Shown: positions 34,972-46,597, counted from the first letter of the stretch. The stretch: DNA of 64,000 nucleotides from Turbatrix aceti (GCA_963969345.1 OZ017766.1:4712001-4776000), one strand, 5' to 3'. The notes: generated by a model not told the origin, from the sequence alone. Made by a program: numbers and translations.

Positions 34972-37900
34972 ATGGAGTTCGCTGGCCGAGACTTGACCTG
35001 CGGAGTTGAGTCGCTCACTCTCGCCGATACTTCGTCGAGCAATGGCCATGTCGTCCTGCCTTCCAGCTCCACACTCGATCCTGATCCCGGTGCTGCTGAG
35101 GATTTCGAGATTCGCTCGGAGGCTTCCGAAGCCAGCAGCAGTCGATCGGCGCCAAAAAGTGCCAGGAGCGGCTCCGGTGTTGGCGGGAATTTCACCAAGG
35201 TTCGTTTTTTGAGGGTTTTTATTTATTTCACCACGGCGCGTATTTCACAATTCCTTCTTTTCGGCGTTTGTTTACGTTTACTGACTGATTTTCATTCGAT
35301 AAACCGATAAACATTCACCGAACGAACGAAGCGGAAATTCCAATTTCCTGATTTTCTTATTTTACTTACGGTTTACGTTTTTTTAGGTTTGCTACCACAT
35401 CGACGACGAAAGCATGCCCTACGTGACCGAAGTTCCTGTCTCGCCGGATAAAATTACGCTTCTCGACTTCAAAGGCGTGCTCAACAAAACCAACTACAAA
35501 TTCTACTGCAAATCCAACGATCCAGAGGTCGGAGAGGTGAAAGCCGAGATTCGAGATGACAATCAGCAACTTTTCCGCTCTTCAAACGGTCACTTTGAAC
35601 TCTTCCTGCTCACTGCAGACGGATCCGATGGTGCCAGCAGCGGGTTTTCGAGGAATGCGCGACAACCGGTAGGCGTTTTTTTTTTATCAAAGCACTCGTT
35701 ATTTATTTGTTGAAGCAAATTAGAGCACTTTTGCTTGTAGTCAACTCAAACTTTTGTTTTACCGCAGTTTGAGAGGTACATAAATCAATTTTGTGTGAAA
35801 TTCAAAAAATCTATTCTGATTCAATATTGGATAATTTTTATGTGCTGTACGAATGCATTAGTATTGATACTCAACGAATGTTTTTTTCTAGGTGCCCGGA
35901 CCGGCGCCTTCGTCCTACCCATTTGGCCTACCCCAGCATCTGCGGAACTTCGGCACTTTTGATCACGGTGAGTGTTTTTTGATTTGTCTGAATGGATTAC
36001 GGCAGATCGAGTGAGTTCCCCCCTTTCCTGACCACTTTAATTTTGTCGTAGTTGCTTTGTCTCAGGGAAACTAACGTGTGAGTCGTTTTTATCGACTCGT
36101 ACGTAGTAAGTATCCGCCTTGTAAATATATCTAACTAAGATGCAATTAATTTGGCGCATTTGATTTCCCGCCGGTGTCGGTGTCATCGTCGTCGGCGACA
36201 GCCTTTCCCATTACCCTCGATTGGACTGCTGCTAAGCAGGCGAGTCTGATTGCTCTGCGGGAAGAGGATAGGATATATCTTTCTTCTTTTTTTCCCACGG
36301 TTGTCTTTCTCGCTTGCTTACGTTTTAAAACATTTTCTGAGTGGTGCGGACAACTTGGATCACTGTCAGGAGGGTGGTCGGTGGAGTTACTGTTGCTATC
36401 GGACGTGCTTTTCGCGCGGGGTTCTGTTTTTCCTTGCTGTTCGCGTAAAAACCCTCTCGCTCAAAAACAATACATCCGTCACCCTTGACTTGAGCGGTTT
36501 TTTCCCTGCACAACCACCACCACCACCGACGAGGAGGACATCGTCGTCGTCGAAGACAACGACCGCTCTTGACTCGCCTTCTTCCTCGAGGACGTTGATG
36601 AGAAATCAAAAAACGTTGAGCAACACAATAACAAGGAGTGATTCTCGCGTTTTTTGCCCACTCATTAGCCGGTCCGTGCAAGCAAGCGACCGTGCAACTC
36701 GAGTTGTTGAACTGTCTGCGCAAACTAAACTTCAGCCAAGAGTTTGCGCCTCAAGGATCCTTGTCACTGTTTTGTTTTACTCGCGCTTCACTCCGGACGC
36801 GAACACCTTTTCTTCCTGCCCTGTGCTGTGATTCAACGACCTCAATGTCCCGGCACCAGGTTGTCATCGGCCAGCGCCTTTCCGACACCCTCGCCGGACC
36901 CCCGGAAGGCTCGAAGGAGAACGTCAAGCCCCGCAGAAGCTACGTACGCGATCGCGTGCGTTCCCGGACAAAGGAATTTGTCGAAGCGCTCTTTGCTCCC
37001 CTCAGCAAGCGCGACTCATCCGCGTCTACGAAGTCGATCAGAAAAACTGAGAGCCTGGCCATCGTCGCTCCGTCGACGGATTCCCCCCTGGACCCAATAA
37101 TCATCCGCCGCGAGCAGAGTCAGAAGATCCCCTCTCAGCGCCGGACCGCTCTCGCCGAGCGCCGTCAGGACTCCCTTCCCAGCAAGGTCTTTGCCAGCGT
37201 GCTCAGCTCTGCCTTCGGCGCGGGCGGGTCTTTTTCCAAGGCCAAGTCCCCAAAACCGACCCTGCTGAAGACTTCTTCGATCAGCAGACCCCTTGCCACG
37301 CTCGTCCCCGGCAAAAATCCCCCGGTCAACGTCACCCTCGCCACTCCGCACAACTCTGACGACGAAAATGAAAATGATAACGAGAACGATGCCTCCACAG
37401 TCGCGAACGGAGCAGAGAGCTCAATCGCGGCACTTTTAAGCAGCATCCCTCCCCCGCCCGAAGAATCCGAAGAGACAATTTCTACCGCGGCGACCGTCGC
37501 CACAGCTGCCAACATCGACGAAGCGCGCGACGTCGTCCCGGAAGTCGTCGTTCGTCGCCGGAATCCTCGTCGCTACGTCAAGGCTCACACGACGTCGGCT
37601 TACGATGCGGCAGCGGCCGAGAAGGCCGCGGATGCTTCGGAGCGTCGTCGCCTCATCGGTTTCCTCCACAGAACTTCGCATCTCAGTTTGACGAGTGAAC
37701 TGAGCGCCGATGCGTCGTTCTATCTGATCGGCAAGTGTCTTGGAGTCTGAAAAAATACTCGATCAGCTGGCGTCTTTCTTTTTGGCGGGAAACAAAGGAT
37801 TCGCCACGTGTGACAAATTTTACGACCTTTGGGAATTCCCCGGGGAACTGAAATGGGACTCACTCGAAATTGCTTTCTCTGCTTTGTTGACGCGTTTTAA

Positions 37901-40900
37901 CTCAATCGATCGTTTCAGGACACCGCCGACGGCACTTTGAAGACTCCACCGTCGTCACAGAATCCGATGCACGGGTATTCAGCGACGACGAGTCCCGGTG
38001 AGTTGATTTGCCCTTTTTTCATGGAATGGAGTGGAAAAACTAAAAAAAAAGTTGACTCGACCTCGGGGGTTAGGCAGACCCCTGCCGAGCAGTCAATCAA
38101 GGCTGCGGCGCATTTTTCAATTTTTCTTTCTTTGTTGTCACAATCCGCAACACACGACGGCCGCGCGGTTGTACTGGACAACGCCGGCGTCAGAAAACAG
38201 TGCAGCGCTCGGCTCGCTTGTTCTCTTCGCGGTCATTAGTCACTCCTCCGTGCTGCACCGTAGCCGCGAGCGAACAAACGCGAGTCATTTATGGACACGA
38301 AGCAAAGCGGCCGTTAAGCCTACTGAAGAGTGTCAGATTGATTTATCGCCGTTGTCGGTCAATTGGCGCAGGCGACGGACGGCGACGCGTAATCCTCCTC
38401 CTCCTTTTTTGGGAATAATTGAGGCACAAAAATCTGGTGGGGTCCATAAGCTTTGTTTGGGCTAGGCTACTACACGTCCGTCTATTTGTGACTTGTCGTC
38501 CGTCCCCAGAGCGGTTGTTCTGCTGTCTTCTTGGCCACCACGACAGCACGATGAGCGGCTACATCTCAGATAACGATGACGGCGCCGGCAGTAGCTTCTT
38601 TTCGCTGCGTAGACTCGCTAAAAGCGATTTGGAGTGAGCGGGATTTTATATGTGTCACCAATGTGCATTTGAGATCCTTTTTTGGGGTTAAATATGGTTT
38701 TTTAACTGAATTTGGCACTTTTTTCCCTTTCAAATGCCATTGTTGCATTTCATATCATTTTTTAGGCCAATAACTGAATTTGGCATTTTTTTACCAAAAA
38801 TTGTTATTTTTTCGTTTCAAGACTTGTAATATCTGGTTTTCAGCGTTTCAACATCGACAGACAACATCACCTCTGTTTCCCGGCAGCACAACAACTACCG
38901 CGTGAGGCAGCGACGCATTCGACGCCACCTCCGACAGCCGTCGAGGGCGTCGAGCATGTCATCGATGACGGAGACGAGCATGTCACTCGAAGTCATGACC
39001 GTAACCCTCAACATGGACTCGGTCAACTTCCTGGGCATCTCGATCGTCGGCCAGAGCTCGACAGGCGGCGACAACGGCATCTACGTCGCGAACGTGATGA
39101 AGGGCGGCGCTGTGGCCTTGGACGGTCGAATCGAGCCCGGTGACATGATCCTGCAGGTGAACGAGCGCTCTTTTGAGAACCTGACCAACGACGAGGCCGT
39201 CGAGGTGCTCAAAGAAGCTGTTTCAAGGCGGGGACCGATCAAACTGACTGTGGCAAAGTCCTGGGACCCGGCTGCCGCAGGAAACGGACGACCCGACCTC
39301 TTCAGCGTTCCGTCAAGAGAGCCTGTGAGGCCGATTGACATGCGAGCGTGGATCCAGCATACAAATGCTGCCAATAATCTCCCACACATCCCCGAGGGAT
39401 CAGAAGGCGCGCCAACGCCTGTTCCGGGTCAGTACCAATTTGGACGGGCGCAGAGTTCGTCGACGGCAACTTCGAATGGCTCCGGTCAGCAGACTGTTAT
39501 CGGGCCTAACGGACAGTTGTACGTACTGCCGCGGAAACTGGACGTGACAACAGACAGGAAAAGGGTGGTTTACGCGATGGCGATGCCCAAGAGCGGACTC
39601 GACATCAAGGACCGCACCTGGCTCAAGATACCCATCCCCATGTCTTTTCTCGGTGAGTTGAACTTTCGTTTGTTCGCGAACAATTTTTTTCAATTTGTTT
39701 GTTCGGGCATGAACATTTTTTAAATTTTTAGAACAGATAAAACGAACAAAATATGCCACAAATTTTTTTAGAAAAATGAAGTAAAAACGCTTTTATTTGA
39801 TAAAAACGACAAAAAAGTCGCTAAACAATGAAAAAGTTTAGGAAGACTGTTACAAAAATAAGATTACGCATTTTTTGCCTAAATAAACAAAATTTGGCCT
39901 AAATAGTGAAAAAAACGTTCATGAACAAAAAATGGAGTGTTTTGACAGGACAAAGCCTTTGAAAATCAAAAAAAAAATGATGGATGATTTCAGGCAGCGA
40001 CCTTGTCGACTGGCTGGTCGAGCACGTCAGCGGCGTCCACGATCGGAAATCGGGCAAGAAATACGCGACCGAACTCCTCCGAGAAGGCCTCATCACGCAC
40101 ATGGTCAATGGTGACAAATTCAGCGAGCAGAGTTATTACATGATCGGTCATCCGTGTTCAGGTGAGCGTAGCAGAGTGTTACCTGGGCATTTTTACCTGA
40201 TATGTTTTTTTTTCAGACGTGCTCTGTCTCCGGATGGAAGAAAACAACCCCAACCTCCACTCGGGTGCCGGCATGGTCCTTCCCCCCGCTCCGCAGCACA
40301 TCAACGGCCTCCAGCAGCAGCCACAACAACAGCCCCCGGCCTCGCAGCACTGGACGACGAATAACGCAATGGTAGGGCCTTCTTCGAATCGACTCCTTCT
40401 CCCGCCGCCGTCTGCGACCCCCACTTCCGCGCGCAAGTCCCCGGTGCTCAACGGAGCCCAGCGAGGCGCCTTTCCGACCGCCTTCCACGCCGATAACAGC
40501 ATCTATGGCGTCGTTGGTGGTGGTGGGGTAGGCGGTGGGGGTCTGGCTGCACCCCCACCGACGTGGCGCCTCACGGACAATTCGTTGTCGTCTCTCAGGC
40601 ACATGGCTGACATATAACTCGAGTTCCTCCACACACACACACACACTTCCGGGGCCACCCCCACCCTTTCTTTGCCCTTTGGTACTCCTCTAATTCAATT
40701 CACCCGCCTTCCCCAGCACACGTACACCCACCCCCACCCAAAATGCCGGTGTTGATTTGCACAAACAAGCATGCATGCACTCAATAAACGAACACTTGTT
40801 GTTGTATGGTGGAGTGATTTCGCATGCAATCAATCAAACAATCACACTTTGGCACTATCGCACAACATTTGGCACACGTCGCGCAACTTTTTTTTTATGC

Positions 40901-41310
40901 ATTTTTTGACGTCTGAGCATTCAAAAGTATTTTTTGGCGCGACAAAGGTCCCGCAACGAAAGTTCTATAAAATCCATATGAGATCCGTTTTACCGTTTCA
41001 GACCGGAGACTACATGCCAATCTCGCCGTTCCCGCAGCAGCGAGACATCTTCAGCCAGGTCTCGGGAGAATCCAGCGGATCAGAACGCAGACGACCCGTC
41101 ATCCTGCCTCCCCCGCCTTCGTCGTCTGGCGTCTACTACGTGCCCTACAATCAGGGATCCGCCTTCCTCCGCCAACAGATGCGGCCCAACAACTGTGGAA
41201 ACGGCAACGGTGGAGGAGGCGATTATGCTACCCGCGCTTCGAGCAGACAAAGCTTCCGTATCGCTTGTGGCAATCAGACTTCCGAGGAGTACTTCATTGA
41301 TCACCTGTAA
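34972..41310 (+). CDS. dsh: Dishevelled (DIX-PDZ-DEP Wnt signalling adaptor)
   Basis: Cytoplasmic hub of canonical and planar-polarity Wnt signalling. Exons: 34972-35199, 35387-35668, 35892-35967, 37919-37997, 38844-39652, 39994-40161, 40217-40527 (or to 40371), 41002-41310; about 753 aa. DIX starts at VCYHIDDESMPYV (exon 2). A basic 'RQRRIRRHLRQPSRASS' leads into PDZ ('NFLGISIVGQS', 'GGAVALDGRIEPGDMILQVN'). DEP follows ('IPMSFLGSDLVDWL', 'HMVNGDKFSEQSYYMIG'). The end, SRQSFR...GNQTSEEYFIDHL, matches the conserved Dvl C-terminus known to bind its own PDZ domain. The N-terminal Ser/Glu-rich extension of 76 residues before DIX is unusual. The start is the ATG at 34972; the frame is open upstream too. 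Two phase-0 donors exist for exon 7. Confidence 0.93.
36845..37730 (+). other. dsh: Candidate alternative first exon of Dishevelled (long, Ser/Lys-rich)
   Basis: An open frame of 295 codons from ATG 36845 (MSRHQVVIGQRL) inside the large intron between exons 3 and 4. It reaches a GC donor (ATCG|GCAAGT at 37731) and leaves one base, which is exactly the phase needed by exon 37919 (g|ga, Gly-His). The protein part is rich in Ser, Lys/Arg and acidic repeats (NDENENDNENDAS-like) and matches no domain I know. Used as a first exon, it would give a Dishevelled without DIX but with PDZ and DEP. It might also be an internal exon, but no good acceptor is seen. Confidence 0.5.
38551..38633 (+). other. 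dsh: Candidate alternative short first exon of Dishevelled (DIX-less)
   Basis: ATG 38551 opens a 27-codon stretch (MSGYISDNDDGAG...LAKSDL) that ends at a good donor (GA|GTGAGC at 38634) with two bases left. The acceptor before the PDZ exon at 38844 supplies the third (ga|c, Asp). The product would begin shortly before the basic region and PDZ domain. Confidence 0.55.
40528..40617 (+). other. dsh: Alternative Dishevelled C-terminus (read-through)
   Basis: If exon 7 is not spliced at 40528 or 40372, the frame runs on through Gly/Pro-rich sequence to a TAA at 40615-40617, ending SSLRHMADI. A poly(A) signal follows at 40783-40788. This form would lack the conserved FIDHL end that can occupy the PDZ groove. 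Confidence 0.55.
40783..40788 (+). terminator. Internal Dishevelled poly(A) signal
   Basis: AATAAA 166 bases after the read-through stop at 40617 and before the last exon at 41002. Confidence 0.5.
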
Positions 41311-41318
41311 ACAGCACA

Positions 41319-41324
41319 AATAAA
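41319..41324 (+). terminator. Distal Dishevelled poly(A) signal
   Basis: AATAAA nine bases after the stop at 41310. Cleavage would fall inside the last exon of the opposing minus-strand gene (stop at 41331). Confidence 0.55.
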
Positions 41325-41330
41325 TGCATG

Positions 41331-41819
41331 CTAGTAGAGGACCAGTCTGATGATTCCAAAAACGAGCAGGAGTGCGCAGGTCGGGCTGGATCGGGTCTCG
41401 GAGTTGCACATGTGACGATTGCGGCACGTGAAGCAGGTGCTGATTCCTCCGAGGTACTGGCACGCGCCCATCGCCTGGAAAAAAGAGCATGACGACGAAA
41501 AAGTGTCGTAACTTACCTGAAAACAACTCTCATTCGCCAGACCCTTGCTGGCCTCTACTCCACAGCCACGGGTCTCGAAGGGAACTGAAACTGGCTTACT
41601 GTAGTATCGTATAATTGCATCAGATCACAAAAAAAATTTACCATCGTATTTCTTGGGATTCTCAAAATCGCAGAGAAATTTGTAACACTCGGTAGTGCCT
41701 TCACCGCACTGTGCAGGTCCCCAGACGCCCTTTCCGCCCTGATGGCACCACAACTGGCTGCCGTGTACAACTGAGACGGTGACGGCGACCACCGCGGTAA
41801 GCAAGACATGAAACAGCAT
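41331..41819 (-). CDS. Ly-6/uPAR-like secreted or GPI-anchored protein
   Basis: Minus-strand gene of three exons: 41819-41642, 41584-41517 and 41474-41331; 129 aa, phases consistent. It has a signal peptide (LFHVLLTAVVAVTVSVVHG, cleavage probably before SQLWC). The mature part has ten Cys in a pattern typical of three-finger Ly-6 domains (LWC, AQC, TECYKFLC, RGCG, SCF, AC, TCFTC, MCN). It ends in a hydrophobic tail (CALLLVFGIIRLVLY), as expected for GPI attachment. In animals such proteins modulate ion channels or receptors, or act in neurons; the specific role is unknown. Its stop codon is 20 bp from that of Dishevelled, so the two 3' UTRs must overlap. Confidence 0.72.
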
Positions 41820-42421
41820 GTCTGTCGACCGGCGACCGATTCGCGCGTCCTTTGCCTCTCGACAGACGTCGTAGTCGTCTTCGTCGAGAGTCGGTTTGGC
41901 AGGCGGGCCCCCACTCAAGCTGGGACACACGTCAAGAAACCACAGGTAATCGGCTTACTACTCGTCAACACAAATAATGTGAAACGCATCCTGTCACACG
42001 GAAGAGGACCCGGGGCCCTGGAGCTAAAGATTTTTTTTGCGCAAAACAAGCCGATATCGATGCTCACGTGCACATCAATCAATCAACCCTAATGCCTCCT
42101 TGATTCCAATATGCATAACAGATTCCGATGAATTAATGTGTGCGATAATAAACAACAATTAGCATTATTTCAAGCAACAAAATGCACCTCAAACATTGAA
42201 AAAATACTCAAACAGAAAAATTTTGTCTTTTGTTTGTCCGTCTTTGCCAAAAGTGCGCACGCGGGTACACTGTGATATTCTCGTAGCGAAACACTTCCTG
42301 TAGGGAATGTGTGTCTGCGTTTTCAGCCTATGTGTAACTCTGTTTTCCATGTCGATCTTCAGTTTTGACTCGTTTTTGCACGGTTTTCTCTCGTTTTTGC
42401 TGCGTTTTGACGTCGATTTTG
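41820..42421. other. Intergenic, divergent promoters
   Basis: Lies between the minus-strand Ly-6-like gene and plus-strand PUS3, so it should hold both promoters. No further gene. AT-rich sequence and CAATCAATCAA-type repeats occur near 42075-42190. Confidence 0.6.
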
Positions 42422-43812
42422 ATGTCAGACGGAACACTGCTGTCACGTAATGATTCTACGACTTCGGTAAGCTTTTTATACATGTTTTGCAGGGATTATA
42501 AGTGTTTTTGTTTTATAGTCCAAGAAGAAACAATTTGACTTCTCACGTTACCCGCGGCGCCGTATTGCTCTTCTTTTCCTCTATCTAGGATGGGACTATG
42601 ATGGTTTGGTGTGCCAGGATACTACAACGAACACCATCGAGCAGGTAGGCATCTTTTTTTGTGGTTTTCTTGCATTTTGTGCGTTTTTATAGGCGATCCT
42701 CGATAAGATGCTTGCTACGAAGATGATTGAAAGCGTAGAGACCGCGAAATGGTCAAGATCTGGACGAACCGACAAGGGTGTATCTGGATTCAGGCAAGTG
42801 GCTTCTGTTACGGTCAGATCTACGGACGTCAACGCTAGTGGCGTATTTTGGCCTCCCGAAAGTGCAGCTGAGGATGCAAGAATCAAGTCAGCGTCTGAAC
42901 AGCGGTTTGATTTGATTCTGAACAACGTTCTGCCGTCGGATATCCGCATCATTGCCTGGGCTCCTGCTTCTGACACTTTCATTGCTCGTTTTGGTGCCAC
43001 CTATCGTAGCTACGTGTACTTTTTTCCCAAAGGACGTCTGAATATCGAGGTAAGCAGTTTCACTTGTTTTTTTTATTGATGTTTTGTGTTATATTTTTTA
43101 GGCTATGCAGGAAGGCTTATCAAAGCTTGTCGGAAGACACGATTTTCGTAACTTTTGCTGTATCGACAAATCGAAGGCCAGACTGGATGCTACTTACGTA
43201 CGCGACATGTTTGCTGCTGATATCACCCCAGAAAACGACGATCAAGGCCCGTATCAAATGTATCGCATCTACATCAAGGCTTCTGGATTTCTGTGGCATC
43301 AGATTCGCTGCATCGTGTCTGTAATCCATGAAATCGGACTCGGCCTGGAAAAGCCTGACCTTGTTTCTTCTCTACTGGACATTTCAACTCAGCGGGCGAA
43401 ACCTCAGTACAACCTGGCCAAGGATCTGCCCTTGTGTTTCTTCGACACGTCGTACGAGGATGTTGATTTTGACTGGAAGACGAACATCAATGCTGACACG
43501 CTCACAAAGATCTACCGACAACTGGAACAACGTTGGTCAGAGCTCCAAGTCAAGGCTACCATGGTCCGATCAATGATGAAAGAACTGAGTGGCTTTGGTC
43601 CTCAACAAGAAGACTCGTTTCTCGGCATGGAGGCGTTTATCCGCGGATCTGTGAGACATAAAGTGAGTTTTTTTTTTGTATTTACCGTTTTACCCGTTTT
43701 TTTGTTATTTTTGCAGAATTACACTCCCATCCTGAAAAGACCCACCGGCGATTCGTTAGAAACCAAGATCGAAAAGTGTATTAAACGAAGGAGGTTGAAG
43801 GACGACGAATAA
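42422..43812 (+). CDS. PUS3: tRNA pseudouridine(38/39) synthase PUS3
   Basis: TruA-family enzyme that isomerises uridine to pseudouridine at positions 38/39 of tRNA anticodon stems. Exons: 42422-42466, 42519-42644, 42693-43049, 43102-43662, 43717-43812; 394 aa, all junctions phase 0. The diagnostic region 'RRRIALLFLYLGWDYDGL...TNTIE' is followed by the catalytic GRTDKGVS (Asp at about residue 84). Also present are FRNFCCID, 'SGFLWHQIRCIVSVI' and a PUS3-type C-terminus (HKNYTPILKRPTGDSLE...KRRR). That C-terminus and the N-terminal 'FDFSRYPRR' favour PUS3 over PUS1. AATAAA overlaps the stop codon (43808-43813). It is the first gene of a tight co-directional cluster. Confidence 0.92.
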
Positions 43813-43924
43813 AAGTCCTATCCATGTATGGCTTTTTGGATTTTTATGAGTTATCCATGCTCCACGTATTTTATTCTGTTTTGGTTTTTCTCGGGTTCAG
43901 TTGTCCCTTGTAGTTCAGAACAAC

Positions 43925-44660
43925 ATGTCTGTCTTCAAGCTGCGATCACTCGGACTCGACATTGCTCATTTGAACATCGAAGGTTTGTTTTTTTTTACCA
44001 TTTTTGTTATTTGTCTAGTTTTCTGGATTTTCAGATGATGCGGACGTTTTCAAAATTCTTTCTCACCTGGACCGAACTGTTCTGCATCTGAATCTTGATC
44101 ACAATACCGAGCTACCGACCGACACCGTGGTACGTGAGTTTGCCAGAAGTGCTGGTGTGGACGTTGTCGGAGGTGATTCGCGTTCAACCGTGCTCAACAA
44201 GCTGATCGACAAGTCTGTGGAATCCAAGTTGAAGGACAGCATGATCAATCCTCTGTCTTCCGATGATTTGCTTCGAGCGACCATTCAAGTGCAGATCAGA
44301 GACGCTCTTCAGGGTATGTCTGCGCCTATGAAAGAGCGGTTCGAAGCGGTGGCTAGCAAGCTGGCACCAGGTAAATCATGGACGGAGCCTCTCACCTTTG
44401 CTTCTATCATGGCTACATTGGTCGACATCACCGACGAAAAAGACTCATCAACCATCCAAAAAGTGGCCTTGGCCACCGTTCCACCCGTGAACAAGAGTAT
44501 TCCCAGTGAACGCGTTTCAGACGTTGTGAAAATTCTGAAAATCATCAATAATCAGCGTATGCGGCTGATCCAAGACCAGGTCAACGATTGCATGGCCGAG
44601 TGCCAGGATCTGACTGCCAATCCCAAAGCCGACCCAAATCTTTCTATTATTGGTCGTTAA
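43925..44660 (+). CDS. RTRAF: RTRAF/CGI-99 (hCLE) homologue
   Basis: In animals RTRAF is a subunit of the tRNA ligase complex and binds RNA and RNA polymerase II. Exons: 43925-43982 and 44035-44660; 227 aa (human 244). Recognition rests on the C-terminal helical region 'VVKILKIINNQRMRLIQDQVNDC' and the conserved ending 'ANPKADPNLSIIGR', which corresponds to the 'DPKTDhRLGKVGR' type end of the family. The N-terminal half is divergent. The start lies 112 bp after the PUS3 stop, with two T-rich acceptors (ending at 43900 and 43918) in between, which suggests trans-splicing within an operon. Pairing with the tRNA-modifying enzyme PUS3 is functionally sensible. Confidence 0.75.
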
Positions 44661-44810
44661 TTAATTTTATTGCGTGTGTATAAATCGGGTTTTATTGTGC
44701 ATTTTTCTGATGAATTTTCGGGTTTTTTTACCCGTTTGATATTTATTTAATTGTTTTCTTTTTTTTTGTTCTTTACCATTTTTTATATTTCAGGTACTGT
44801 GGACACAAAG

Positions 44811-45723
44811 ATGTCGAATTCCCTCGATATTCTTTCGCTGACGAACGACGACGCGCAGAAGCTGCTTTTCTGCAATGCTCACGACGGCTCGACCAACGTG
44901 AACTTCCAAATGGAGCAGTACGTCTTCAGACGCCGCAACGATGGTACCCACATCATCCACATCGGCAAGACCTGGCAGAAGCTTCTCCTCGCTGCCCGTG
45001 CCATCGCGGCCATTGAGAACCCCGCCGACGTCGTTGTCGTTTCGGCCCGCCCGTACGCTCAGCGCGCTCTTCTCAAGTTCGCTGCCCATACCGGCGCTAC
45101 CCCGATCGTTGGACGTTTCACTCCTGGTTCGTTCACCAACCAGGTCCAGCGCAACTTCAAGGAGCCCCGTCTCCTCATTGTCGCTGACCCGCGCATTGAC
45201 CACCAGGCTGTTTCTGAGGCCTCGTACGTTAACCTGCCCGTTATCGCTTTCGTCAACACGGACTCGCCCCTCCGTTTCATCGACATTGGCATCCCGTGCA
45301 ACAACAAGGTTTGTTTTAATGACTTTTTTGATCATTTTATTTTTTTTTGTGTTTTAGGGCCCCCGCTCGATCGGTCTTCTCTGGTGGCTGCTCGCCCGCG
45401 AGGTTCTGATCCTCCGTGGCCGCATCTCGCGCCAGACCGGATTCGTCCTCGAAGACAAGGTTATCATGCCCGACCTTTACTTCTACCGCGAAGAAGAGAA
45501 GCCCGATGAGGACACCAAGGACTTTGGAGGCTTCGAAAAGTCCGAGCCCGCTGCCCTTCCCGTCGCTGCGGCCACTGACGCACTCAACAACATTGGTGAT
45601 GTCCAGATCGCTGACTGGGCCGCTGCTTCGTACGATGTTGGCGCTGAGGCCACCGCTTTCGCCGCCCCTGCGACCGGTGGCTGGACGGATGCTACTACCA
45701 CCCCTGCCGCCACTGGCTGGTAA
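44811..45723 (+). CDS. rps-0: 40S ribosomal protein SA (uS2, laminin-receptor family)
   Basis: Small-subunit ribosomal protein needed for 18S rRNA maturation. Exons: 44811-45308 and 45358-45723; 287 aa. The uS2 core includes '[21 protein letters not shown]' and '[22 protein letters not shown]' plus '[13 protein letters not shown]'. The eukaryote-specific acidic tail carries [DE]W-like repeats (ADWAA, GWTD, ATGW). The start codon follows an acceptor (ATATTTCAG to 44793) and lies 150 bp after the RTRAF stop. Codons are strongly C-ending (biased), as expected of a highly expressed gene. Confidence 0.97.
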
Positions 45724-46037
45724 CGCGATCGTCGTTAAGTTCGTCCCTCTCATTAAAAAAAGCGAAGTTTTCTACTTTGTTTTGTTGTTATCGCGTTATA
45801 TGAGTTTTTTTTGGGATAAATATTAATGAAACTCGTTGAGTTGTAAGAGTGGTTGATAAGCCCCTCTAAATATTGAATGAAAACAAATTGGATTTTTTCT
45901 GTTCGCGAACACGGTAAAAAAATTTTGCGTTTGTTCGATTTTTTACACGAAATTAAAAAAAGTGTTCGTGTTCGTTCGCGAAGAAAAAAAATGGCTGTTC
46001 GCCTATTCCTGATGACACCTGATTCTAGGACGCGATT
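45724..46037. other. Short intergenic with GTTCGCGAAC motifs
   Basis: No gene. ATTAAA near 45751 may end the uS2 mRNA. At about 45900-45985 there are several copies of TGTTCGCGAACA-like palindromes in T/A-rich sequence. A CTAG acceptor ends at 46028 before the AK6 start. Confidence 0.55.
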
Positions 46038-46597
46038 ATGGAGCGCGTCAAACCGAACATCCTCGTCACAGGCACGCCGGGCACCGGAAAATCGACAGTC
46101 GGACAACGCGCGGCCGACATCCTTGGCTTCAAATTTGTCAAAGTCAGCGAAGTTGCTTTCGCGAACGGATTCATCGAAGGCCTCGACGAGAAGTTTAATT
46201 CCTACGACCTCGACGAAGAGAAGCTGCTTGACTTCCTGGAGGTGAGAGGTCCCCCACGTACGCCAAGGTTGAAAAAATGTGTTTTCAGACGACCCTAGGC
46301 TCGGCGGAAGGCGGCAACATTGTCGAGTACCATGCGTGTGAGCTGTTCCCCGAGCGGTGGTTTGATCTCGTCATCGTGCTGCGCTGCTCGACGGAGGTGC
46401 TCTACGATCGTCTCACCGCAAGGGGCTACGAAGGCACCAAGCTGGAGAGCAATATGGAATGTGAGGTTTTCGGCACCGTTGCCGAGGAGGCCAAAGAGGC
46501 GTACGACGAGGCCATCGTCCACGAGAGACAAAACAACGACGCCGACGATCTCGAGCAAAACGTTCAGGCTATCGTGACCTGGGTGCAGTCGCTGTGA
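46038..46597 (+). CDS. AK6: Adenylate kinase isoenzyme 6 (AK6/CINAP/Fap7)
   Basis: Nuclear adenylate kinase/ATPase that helps final maturation of the 40S subunit. Exons: 46038-46241 and 46289-46597; 170 aa (human 172). P-loop GTPGTGKST at residues about 12-20; 'EYHACELFPERWFDLVIVLR' and 'LTARGYEGTKLESNMECEVF' are typical of the family. It lies 314 bp after the uS2 gene, whose assembly pathway it serves. AATAAA at 46634-46639. Confidence 0.93.

Noticed and set aside
36638..36844. Upstream in-frame extension of the Dishevelled alternative exon to 36638
   Set aside because: Begins without a good ATG context and reads as untranslated sequence; the ATG at 36845 is a better start.
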